From Ruminococcus sp. (GTDB lineage Bacteria > Bacillota > Clostridia > Oscillospirales > Ruminococcaceae), in assembly GCA_031262835.1 (NCBI GenBank), contig JAISGY010000028.1, positions 1 to 48,993 on the forward strand: a stretch of 48,993 nt of DNA, in the 5' to 3' direction. The notes beneath the pieces are model-generated. The model worked only from the letters and a program-made list of their open reading frames with translations, was not told the origin of the DNA and made no database searches. Positions within the stretch are counted from its first letter, which is position 1; each line of letters begins with the position of its first letter. Of this stretch, positions 41,814 through 48,993 are shown in pieces. Made by a program: the position numbers and the translations under genes.

Positions 41814-43454
41814 ATGTCAGAACAACTGCAAAACCCTGAGATAATAAAACTTGAACGTGAACTGCGTCTTACAAAAACACAGCTTGCGAAGTTTACTTCG
41901 CTCCTTCGCGAAAAAGAGGCTTTAGAACAGGCTATAACCGTTCAAAAGAAACGTCAGGAAGCGTACACCAATATCCTTCTCGAAAAGTCCCCCGTAATTA
42001 TTGCCGTAACCGACAAATACGGGATTTATCAGCTTGTTACCCGCAGCTTTCTAACCGCGCTCGGGCTTAAAAATTACGGCTATGTTATCGGGCGGCATTA
42101 CAAAGACGTACTTACCGACACCCTATCTCCCGAAGAAGCCGAACATATTCACGAAAATTACGTTAAAACATTAACCTCCGGCGAGCCTATCCGTTACTAC
42201 CAATACCTAAAACTTGCGACGGGAATGAGATACTACCTCTTTGAATTTAATCGCATACCTGCCTCGGACAATTTCGACGAATGTTACATTGCCGTAGTCA
42301 GCGACAGCACCGAACTTGAAGAGCAAAAAACCGCAGCCGAAAGCGCGAATATTGCAAAATCAGCCTTCCTTGCCGCAATGTCCCACGAGATAAGGACACC
42401 AATGAACGCGGTTATCGGGCTTAACGAGCTTCTTGCGCGGACAGAACTTGACGATAAGCAGTTTAAATACCTCGTTGACATGAAAAAAAGCGCGGACGCC
42501 CTTCTCGGGATTATTAACGATATTCTCGATTTTTCAAAGGTTGAATCCGGGAAGACCGATATTATAAACGCGCCATACAACCTCTACTCGATGCTTGACC
42601 ACCTCTACAACTCCTACGAACGGATTTTTGCCGAAAAGGACCTTTATTACCATATCGTCAAGTCCGATAACCTTCCTGTTTGGGTTTTCGGGGACGAACA
42701 ACGCGTCCGCCAAGCTGCTACGAATATAATTTCAAACGCTGCGAAATACACCAAGACCGGCGGCGCAACCCTTGCCGCGTCCTTAGAGGGGAAATTCCTT
42801 GTCTTCCGCCTTTCCGACACAGGTATCGGGATAAAGAAAGAAGATTTGCCGAAAGTCTTCTCCCCCTTTGAACGTTTCGACCTCATGCAGAACCGTTCGG
42901 TTCAAGGCACCGGGCTCGGTATGCCCATAAGCTTCAAATACTGCGCGTTAATGGGCGGCTCGCTCGAACTCGAGAGCGAATACGGAAAAGGTTCGACCTT
43001 CATAATGAAGATTCCCTATGTCCACGCCGACCCCGTTGTTCCTGCCGAAGCCCCCGATGACGAGATTTTCTCGGCAGCCGGTCTTCGTGTTCTTATCGTT
43101 GACGATATCGAAATCAACCTACAGATTGCGGCGACCATGCTTGAAGCTTTCGACATTAAAGCCGACACGGCTTTATCCGGCGCGGAGTCGATAGAACTAT
43201 GCACCGAAAAAGAATATGACGTTATCTTCATGGACCACATGATGCCCGAAATGGACGGCGTTGAAGCAATGCTTAAAATCCGCGCAATAAACGAACACTA
43301 CAAAAATCTTCCGATTATCGCCCTAACCGCCAACGCCGCAAACTCCGCCGAAAAATTCTTCATGCAAAGCGGCTTCTCCGGCTTCCTCTCAAAACCCCTC
43401 GAATTCGTCACCCTCACAAGGTGCATAAGAAAAATCTACAACCCGGTGGGGTGA
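41814..43454 (+). CDS. Cytoplasmic PAS hybrid sensor kinase
   Basis: A 546-residue kinase without membrane helices. A coiled coil (about 6-48) leads to a PAS domain (about 50-165), HisKA with His191 ([14 protein letters not shown]), HATPase (about 285-400; [27 protein letters not shown]) and a receiver (about 420-540) with Asp474 in [13 protein letters not shown]. The receiver and HisKA closely resemble those of the membrane kinase at 20964. It follows the FIST gene, which probably supplies the ligand sensing. No output domain or Hpt domain is present here. Confidence 0.92.
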   Translation: MSEQLQNPEIIKLERELRLTKTQLAKFTSLLREKEALEQAITVQKKRQEAYTNILLEKSPVIIAVTDKYGIYQLVTRSFLTALGLKNYGYVIGRHYKDVLTDTLSPEEAEHIHENYVKTLTSGEPIRYYQYLKLATGMRYYLFEFNRIPASDNFDECYIAVVSDSTELEEQKTAAESANIAKSAFLAAMSHEIRTPMNAVIGLNELLARTELDDKQFKYLVDMKKSADALLGIINDILDFSKVESGKTDIINAPYNLYSMLDHLYNSYERIFAEKDLYYHIVKSDNLPVWVFGDEQRVRQAATNIISNAAKYTKTGGATLAASLEGKFLVFRLSDTGIGIKKEDLPKVFSPFERFDLMQNRSVQGTGLGMPISFKYCALMGGSLELESEYGKGSTFIMKIPYVHADPVVPAEAPDDEIFSAAGLRVLIVDDIEINLQIAATMLEAFDIKADTALSGAESIELCTEKEYDVIFMDHMMPEMDGVEAMLKIRAINEHYKNLPIIALTANAANSAEKFFMQSGFSGFLSKPLEFVTLTRCIRKIYNPVG

Positions 43455-43486
43455 TTCCCCCCCTCGCAAGGTTAATATAAAGCCGA

Positions 43487-43518
43487 CTGCTCGTATAGGA
43501 CATACGAGCAGTTTTTTT
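43487..43518 (+). terminator. Intrinsic terminator after the PAS hybrid kinase
   Basis: A perfect 10-bp stem CTGCTCGTAT / ATACGAGCAG (43487-43496 and 43502-43511) with a 5-base loop is followed by seven T residues. Confidence 0.92.
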
Positions 43519-43561
43519 CTGAAAACATTGATAAAAAGTGAACAATTTTTGAAAAAAACTA

Positions 43562-43590
43562 TTGCATTTTTTTACGAAATGTGTTAAGAT
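43562..43590 (+). promoter_or_regulatory. Promoter of the large membrane hybrid kinase
   Basis: TTGCAT (43562-43567), 17 bases, TAAGAT (43585-43590). Start of transcription near 43597, so only ATGs at 43614 or 43638 can be used. Confidence 0.65.
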
Positions 43591-43637
43591 GTATAAAGAA
43601 GGGTATTAACGCTATGAAAAGGGGCGGTGTTTTACAT

Positions 43638-46600
43638 ATGAAAAGACGACGTTTATTCTATAAAATACTCGTTCCTCTTATTCTTGCTTCGGTTACACAG
43701 GCTGTCCTTTTCGCGCTTATTGTCTTCCTCTCCGGCACGCCGAGGGACATTAACCGCGCCGCTGAAACCCGTTTTGAAAACACCCTCCTGACCGCCGTTT
43801 CTCTCATTGACGGAAGAGTAAAAGAGGTCAATCCGAGCTTCGCCCCCTTCGCACAGGCGGCGGCGTCCGATATGCAAAGCGTCATGCGGCAAAACGGTGT
43901 CGACATGGAAGCCTTCATGAACGACCCCGAACTTAAGTCGAAGTTTACCGCCGAGGTTGTCGCTAACCTTACTGTCTTAATAAAAGAAAACAATGCTGCC
44001 GGGGGGTTCTTGATTCTCTCCCCCGAAAGCGGTATGCCCGACCCGGACGTTGACGGCTCCTATCCCGGTTTGTTTTTTTACCACCCTCCGACAGGGCAGA
44101 AAAACGAGCTTGTTGCTCTTCGCGGCGATGAGGATTCTATCAGGGCGGGCGGCATTACAAAATCCGTTAACTGGCGGCAGGACTTTTTATACGCTGCCGG
44201 TGTAACCGCTCTCGACTGGATGTATGAGCCGATGAAGGCTGCATCGGGGATTGAAATTGACGATATTAACGACTGGATATACTGGGGCTTTCCGTTCTAT
44301 CTTCGTGAACACGGCATCTCCGATGCCTTCACACCCGTTGCCGTGCCGCTTGTGGTTGACGGGACTGTTGTCGGTTCTTTCGGTATTGTCTTTATGACTT
44401 CCGATATTTTAGAGCTTGATATGCGGTTTGACAACATCTCGCTGATGGTTGCTTCGTATTCCGCTTTGGACGGCGAGAATTCGGAGCTTATGGACAATGT
44501 ACAGACCGAATTCACCGAGAATCCTTTCGACGCTCTTGAGCGGCGTCCGGATATTACACTTGTTCCGAAGTACACCTTCGACAGCAAAAATATAATGTAC
44601 CCGCCCGGAGCGGCGGTTACGCTTACGCCGAGTGCCGATTACAAGGACCTTTATTACTCCGACTCCCTAACCTACGTCGGGAACCCTTCGGTCAGCACCG
44701 TACACGATATCCCAATCTATCCCGCAGACTCGCCCTATAACGGGACACGCTGGGGGCTTGTCGCGGTCGGCGATGAGGCTTCCGTATTTGAACTTTCAAG
44801 GCGGCTTGTTTCACAGCTCATCTTGATAATTGCAATCGCGCTGACTGCAACGCTCGTTGTCGCCGCGTTTATTTCGAGAACCCTTTCAAAAGGGCTTGTT
44901 AAGATTGTTGACAGCGTCAATAACGATGAAGACATTATCCCCGTTATTGACGACGGTACCGTTGAAATTTACAGACTTTCGGAGCGTCTTCATGAGTCAA
45001 GTATGCGGTTTAAGGAAAACATTTCCGAGCTTGAAGAAGAGAGACGGCGGTATTATATCGCGCTGATAAATTCGGACGGAACCTTCTTTGACTATAATGC
45101 GTTAACAGATGTGCTGTATCTCGACACCCTTGCGGAGGGGACCTCTCTTTCCGAAGACGAACAGACGATTGAAAACAGCGTCCTACATAGCGAAACCGAA
45201 CATTTTATCGAACATCTTGCAAACGGCGAATACTGCGTCCGCGAGGATATTTCGACGGTAATGAAATTTCTGCGCGGTCAGTCTTCCGAAGTAATTACGG
45301 TGCGTGTCATCGACAACGAACTTTCCCCCTCGGAGGTCGGTCCGTATCGCTATATCACCGGTAAACCGAACCACATCTACGACTCGAAAACAGGTAAACT
45401 CCTCCGCACAATCGCCTGTCTCCGCGACATTACCGAAGAGAAGAAAAAAGAACTTTCGACAATCCGCGACAGCCGTATGGATAAGACTACCGGCTTCCTT
45501 CGCCCCGAATTTACGACAGTTGCTATCCGTGACTTCTTGGCTGAGACAAGGGCGGAAGAATATTTCGCTGTACTTATATTTGTCGAAAACTACTGGTATT
45601 ACACCGAAAAATACGGGCGGTTCTATTCAGACGCGCTCATAACCGAAACCGCAAGGCGTATCACCGAAATTTTCGGCGGGAACATAATAATCACGCGCGA
45701 ATGTACAAACGAGTTTTTTATGATTATCCCCTGCCCGGCTTCCGACGAGGGCCTTGTAACCGCTGATATTAAGGCGAAACTGTATAGCCTTATTGATACG
45801 GTCGGGAGTCTGCTTTTATCGGACGAAGAGACGGAAAATATCTCGCTTTGCGCGGGTGTTTATTTCAACGACACCGCCCGTTTTATCGCTATTGCAAGGC
45901 AAAATGCAGAGATTGCGGCGGCGGCGGCTTTTAAGCGTCTGCCTTCAAGGCACCTTTCCGATTCGGAAGCAGGAAACCCGAACTCCTTCTCCGTTCAGTT
46001 TTACAGCGATGTTGAAAATGATTACGATTTTACCGAAAACGAAGACATCAACAAGATTTTATCCGATATTCGCGTAATCGACGACTACAGCATCGACTCC
46101 CGCGATCTTAACACCTTCGCGTTTAACATTTTGGAAAAAACTGCCGATATGAAATCGGCGGTACAGATATTAATTACCCGTCTCGGCAGTCAGTTTAATT
46201 TCAATGCGGTTAAGGTTTTCATGTTCGATACAAGCACTGGCACTTTCGGCTGCGCTTGGAGATGGAAAAAAGACGGCGTATACAGCGGTCCTTACTACAG
46301 CGCGGGGGTCAACAGCTTCGACCGCAACAACTTCGACGGCTATATGCAGGGCATGGACTACATGATTATCGACAGAAACAGCAAAGATGCTCCGAGGATT
46401 CTATCGGACGGGTTAAACCTTTCCGAGGGCGTTGCCGCCGCTGTTATCCCCTGTCCGGCGGGCGAAACTTTTATCGGGTGTGTTGCTTTTGAGGCTGACG
46501 ATGATGTTCTTGCCGAATGTGATTACGAACCGCTCAAGTCTATTGTCAAGCTCCTTTCGGCGTTCATGTCGAAACAGCGTTCAACCCGCGAGAGCCGCGC

Positions 46601-47723
46601 AAAATCCGAATTCTTATCGAAGATGTCCCACGAAATCCGCACGCCGATGAACGCTATCCTCGGTATGACCGAAATCGCGCTCGGCGATACCGATGCCTCC
46701 CCAGCCCAGCAAAGTTATCTTAAGAAGATTGAATATTCCGCAAAATATCTCCTGACCCTCATTAACGATATCCTTGATATGTCGCGAATTGAGAGCGGAA
46801 AAACTCATGTCGAAATTACCGATGCCGACCTCGACGAGATTATTTTAGGGCTTCAAAGTATTATTGGCACCCAGTGCGAAGCGAAGGGCGTTACCTATAC
46901 CATCGAAGATAGCGTTGGGCACCGCAAACTAAAAACCGATATACTAAAGCTGAATCAGATTCTTCTTAACCTTCTCGGCAACGCCGTTAAGTTCACCCCC
47001 GCCGGCGGCAAGATAACCCTCAAAGTCTCTATGACCGAGCCCGACGCGAGCGGACACGGCACTTTAACATTCGTCGTCGCCGACACAGGCATAGGCATCC
47101 GCAACGACCGCCTCAAAAAGATTTTCGAGCCCTTCGAGCAAGCCGACGAAACCACAGCCCGCCAATACGGCGGTACAGGTCTCGGGCTCCCCATCTCCGG
47201 CAATTATATATCCCTCATGGGCGGCGAAATTAACGTCGAAAGCGTCCTCGGTGAGGGCACAACCTTCACATTCACTATCCCCGTAGTCGTAAGCGGCGAC
47301 ACCTCCGCCGAAACAAAAAAATCCTCCGACCGCGAAGTTAACCTGAACGGCAGGCGTATCCTAATCGCCGAAGACGACGAACTCAACATGGAAATCGCCC
47401 GCACTCTCCTCGAAAAAGCCGGCTTAGTTGTAACCGGCGCGGCAAACGGCGAAATTGCCCTCAAAACCTTCTCTGCGTCTGCGCCCGGCTACTACGACGC
47501 AATCCTCATGGATATCCGTATGCCCGTCCTCAACGGTCTCGCCGCAACCGCGAAAATCCGCGCCTTAGACCGTCCCGACGCTTCAAAAATCCCCATCCTC
47601 GCCCTCTCCGCCAACGCCTTCGCCGAAGACATAAAAACCTCCAAGCAAGCCGGCATGAACGACCATATAATTAAGCCGCTCGATATGCGTGTACTGCTCG
47701 CTAAGTTAAAACAATATCTATAA
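43638..47723 (+). CDS. Large membrane hybrid histidine kinase with degenerate GGDEF and GAF-like domains
   Basis: A 1361-residue sensor. Membrane helix about 7-30, an extracytoplasmic Cache-like region to about 390, second helix about 394-413, a HAMP-like stretch and coiled coil to about 470, PAS-like region (about 475-600), a GGDEF-like domain (about 605-740) whose GGDEF reads CTNEF, a GAF-like domain (about 830-975), HisKA with His998 ([14 protein letters not shown]), HATPase (about 1105-1225) and a receiver with Asp1292. The start at 43638 is preferred because GGTG-TTTTACAT-ATG matches the leader of the kinase at 23132; 43614 is possible. No nearby output regulator. The stimulus is unknown. 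Confidence 0.9.
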   Translation: MKRRRLFYKILVPLILASVTQAVLFALIVFLSGTPRDINRAAETRFENTLLTAVSLIDGRVKEVNPSFAPFAQAAASDMQSVMRQNGVDMEAFMNDPELKSKFTAEVVANLTVLIKENNAAGGFLILSPESGMPDPDVDGSYPGLFFYHPPTGQKNELVALRGDEDSIRAGGITKSVNWRQDFLYAAGVTALDWMYEPMKAASGIEIDDINDWIYWGFPFYLREHGISDAFTPVAVPLVVDGTVVGSFGIVFMTSDILELDMRFDNISLMVASYSALDGENSELMDNVQTEFTENPFDALERRPDITLVPKYTFDSKNIMYPPGAAVTLTPSADYKDLYYSDSLTYVGNPSVSTVHDIPIYPADSPYNGTRWGLVAVGDEASVFELSRRLVSQLILIIAIALTATLVVAAFISRTLSKGLVKIVDSVNNDEDIIPVIDDGTVEIYRLSERLHESSMRFKENISELEEERRRYYIALINSDGTFFDYNALTDVLYLDTLAEGTSLSEDEQTIENSVLHSETEHFIEHLANGEYCVREDISTVMKFLRGQSSEVITVRVIDNELSPSEVGPYRYITGKPNHIYDSKTGKLLRTIACLRDITEEKKKELSTIRDSRMDKTTGFLRPEFTTVAIRDFLAETRAEEYFAVLIFVENYWYYTEKYGRFYSDALITETARRITEIFGGNIIITRECTNEFFMIIPCPASDEGLVTADIKAKLYSLIDTVGSLLLSDEETENISLCAGVYFNDTARFIAIARQNAEIAAAAAFKRLPSRHLSDSEAGNPNSFSVQFYSDVENDYDFTENEDINKILSDIRVIDDYSIDSRDLNTFAFNILEKTADMKSAVQILITRLGSQFNFNAVKVFMFDTSTGTFGCAWRWKKDGVYSGPYYSAGVNSFDRNNFDGYMQGMDYMIIDRNSKDAPRILSDGLNLSEGVAAAVIPCPAGETFIGCVAFEADDDVLAECDYEPLKSIVKLLSAFMSKQRSTRESRAKSEFLSKMSHEIRTPMNAILGMTEIALGDTDASPAQQSYLKKIEYSAKYLLTLINDILDMSRIESGKTHVEITDADLDEIILGLQSIIGTQCEAKGVTYTIEDSVGHRKLKTDILKLNQILLNLLGNAVKFTPAGGKITLKVSMTEPDASGHGTLTFVVADTGIGIRNDRLKKIFEPFEQADETTARQYGGTGLGLPISGNYISLMGGEINVESVLGEGTTFTFTIPVVVSGDTSAETKKSSDREVNLNGRRILIAEDDELNMEIARTLLEKAGLVVTGAANGEIALKTFSASAPGYYDAILMDIRMPVLNGLAATAKIRALDRPDASKIPILALSANAFAEDIKTSKQAGMNDHIIKPLDMRVLLAKLKQYL

Positions 47724-47764
47724 GCTTCGCAATTATTAATTTTCTGTAAATTCTCCAAAATCTC

Positions 47765-47793
47765 TTGACTATCCCTCAAAAATACGATATAAT
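47765..47793 (+). promoter_or_regulatory. Promoter of the tRNA-Thr gene
   Basis: TTGACT (47765-47770), 17 bases, TATAAT (47788-47793), with the tRNA beginning 37 bases after the -10 box. Confidence 0.85.
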
Positions 47794-47829
47794 ATTAACG
47801 TTGCGAATCTGCGTTTACAACGTTAATTT

Positions 47830-47902
47830 GCTGCTATAGCTCAGTCGGCAGAGCGCGTCCTTGGTAAGGACGAGGTCATCGGTTCAAATCCGATTAGCAG
47901 CT
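47830..47902 (+). tRNA. tRNA-Thr, anticodon GGT
   Basis: A 73-base cloverleaf: acceptor arms GCTGCTA (47830-47836) and TAGCAGC (47895-47901), D arm GCTC..GAGC, anticodon stem CGTCC/GGACG with loop TTGGTAA (anticodon 47863-47865) and T arm ATCGG-TTCAAAT-CCGAT. The discriminator is T. CCA is not encoded and must be added enzymatically. It reads ACC and ACU codons. Confidence 0.95.
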
Positions 47903-47929
47903 TCCGGTGCCAAATTTAAGTTACACGTT

Positions 47930-47949
47930 GCCCCCCACGGGCTTTTTTT
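47930..47949 (+). terminator. Short terminator after tRNA-Thr
   Basis: GCCC (47930-47933) and GGGC (47939-47942) form a 4-bp GC stem followed by seven T residues. The stem is short but the T-tract is strong. It lies just ahead of the pseudouridine synthase start. Confidence 0.55.
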
Positions 47950-47961
47950 GTTGAGGTTCAA

Positions 47962-48642
47962 ATGCGACTTGATAAATACGTCACGTATGCGGGAATATCG
48001 CGCTCCGCCGCTGTCAGCGCAATAAAAGCCGGGCGCGTTGCAGTTGACGGCGTTGTTGTAAAAAATCCTGCAATAAAAATAGACAGCGGCGTCATAACTC
48101 TTGACGGTGAAGCTATTGACGGTTCGGAATTCGTATATCTTTTAATGAACAAGCCCGCCGGTTACGTTTGTGAAAGAAACCGCCCCGACAGCGTTTTTAA
48201 CCTTCTTCCCGAAAAATACTCCCGTCGTAACATTTCAGTTTGCGGGCGGCTCGATAAAGACACCGAAGGTATGCTCCTCCTATCCGACGACGGCGATTTC
48301 GTTCATCGTATTATTGCTCCCGCAAAGCACCTTGCGAAAACTTATCTTGTCCGCCCCAAAAACCCCGTAACCGATGCCGACATCAAAGCCTTTGAAAGCG
48401 GGCTTAGAATCGACGGCGGCGACGTCTGCCGCCCCGCAAAGATTGAGCGGTCGGGCGTTGATGCTTTTGTTACAATAACCGAGGGTATGTATCACCAGAT
48501 TAAGCGAATGTTTGAAGCTGTTGACAATGAAGTTTTGTACCTTCGCCGCATAAAAACCGGCGGTTTATCGCTCCCCGAAACGTTATCTCCCGGCGAAATT
48601 TTAAGGCTTTCGGAAAAAGACTTGTCACGGATATTCCGCTGA
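47962..48642 (+). CDS. rsuA: RsuA-family 16S rRNA pseudouridine synthase
   Basis: A 226-residue enzyme with an N-terminal S4 RNA-binding domain (MRLDKYVTYAGISRSAAVSAIKAGRVAVDG, 1 to about 50) and the RsuA/RluB catalytic domain. The catalytic Asp98 lies in GRLDKDTEGMLLLSDDG; the family blocks VYLLMNKPAGYVCE and EGMYHQIKRMF are present. Size and the short insert pattern favour RsuA (16S U516) over RluB (23S), but the target is inferred. A TTGAGG stretch is the ribosome site. Confidence 0.88.
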   Translation: MRLDKYVTYAGISRSAAVSAIKAGRVAVDGVVVKNPAIKIDSGVITLDGEAIDGSEFVYLLMNKPAGYVCERNRPDSVFNLLPEKYSRRNISVCGRLDKDTEGMLLLSDDGDFVHRIIAPAKHLAKTYLVRPKNPVTDADIKAFESGLRIDGGDVCRPAKIERSGVDAFVTITEGMYHQIKRMFEAVDNEVLYLRRIKTGGLSLPETLSPGEILRLSEKDLSRIFR

Positions 48643-48776
48643 ATTCGGGATAAAATTACCGTAACAGAATACTGCTTGTCAAATTGCATAAAAAACAGTT
48701 AATGATTTTGTAGTATTTTTTACCTATTTAGTCAACATTAATAATAGTATCGCTAAAAGTTTAGTTATTTTCCCAC

Positions 48777-48805
48777 TTGTCTTTACGGCGTAAATCTGTT
48801 ATTAT
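48777..48805 (+). promoter_or_regulatory. Candidate promoter of the ABC ATPase gene at the right edge
   Basis: TTGTCT (48777-48782), 17 bases, TATTAT (48800-48805) in the 239-base AT-rich gap after rsuA. The remaining leader to the ATG at 48882 is about 70 bases. I see no terminator or RNA gene in the gap. Confidence 0.5.
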
Positions 48806-48881
48806 ATATATTAGAGATTATAGTCCTATACCTATTAATGCGTGATTCACGCTATAAAATATATCGGGAGGAAAATCTAAA

Positions 48882-48993
48882 ATGGCAAGTTTGTCGCTTA
48901 AGAATATTTACAAAAAATATCCCGGAGGCGTGGTTGCGGTTTCCGACTTCAACCTCGAAATCAGGGATAAGGAATTTATCATCCTCGTTGGTC
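48882..48993 (+). CDS. ABC transporter ATP-binding protein, MsmX/UgpC type, N-terminal fragment
   Basis: Thirty-seven residues are in the window (MASLSLKNIYKKYPGGVVAV then SDFNLEIRDKEFIILVG), running off the right edge just before Walker A. The opening closely matches shared sugar-importer ATPases (MsmX, MsmK, UgpC), which energise several carbohydrate ABC importers. A GGGAGGAAAA ribosome site precedes the ATG by 7-8 bases. Assignment rests on the N-terminal strand only. Confidence 0.85.
   Translation, partial: MASLSLKNIYKKYPGGVVAVSDFNLEIRDKEFIILVG

Overview
The window is bacterial chromosome from a low- to mid-GC Firmicute, most likely class Clostridia; a member near Oscillospirales is my inference from gene content, not from a tree. 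Supporting signs are a CD1247-type protein, an Rnf complex preceded by apbE, a NusG-II protein and a Gx transporter, a DAP-type MurE, PASTA-PBP and FtsL/DivIB-type division genes, GGAGG ribosome sites and sharp TTGACA-17-TATAAT promoters. No prophage, insertion sequence or CRISPR array is visible. Coding density is high, and a defined promoter or terminator can be placed at most operon borders.

Left part (1-4470): the 3' end of efp, an acidic zinc-ribbon protein and a RibU-like riboflavin S-component run rightward. A convergent Rrf2 regulator (CymR-like) follows, with its own operator-promoter. It faces the divergent cysK-metY sulfur operon, whose leader holds a related palindrome, so this looks like a cysteine-responsive unit.

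Division and wall cluster (4530-19200): mraZ-rsmH-ftsL-PBP-[spacer]-murE/murF fusion-mraY-ftsW-murG-murA-ftsQ-ftsZ. murE and murF are one 979-residue gene. murD, murC, murB and ftsA are absent from their usual places. A roughly 300-bp spacer before murEF carries two copies of a palindrome that contains promoter hexamers on both strands.

Middle (19200-33620): a membrane-anchored 5'-nucleotidase-like protein with damaged metal ligands, a hybrid sensor kinase, a PfkB sugar kinase and a FapA/DUF342 protein. Then comes a leftward operon of prfB, two small degenerate ABC-exporter-like proteins and pyk, followed by mfd. The two ABC-like proteins hold complementary parts of a nucleotide-binding domain and are the strangest genes here.

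Right part (33620-48993): mfd and apbE diverge from back-to-back promoters that each place +1 on or next to the start codon, so both look leaderless. apbE opens a tight operon ending in rnfCDGEAB, a flavin-dependent ferredoxin:NAD ion pump with its own flavinylation enzyme. A FIST-domain protein and a cytoplasmic PAS hybrid kinase follow, then a 1361-residue membrane hybrid kinase, tRNA-Thr(GGT), an RsuA-type pseudouridine synthase and the start of a MsmX/UgpC-type ABC ATPase cut by the window edge.
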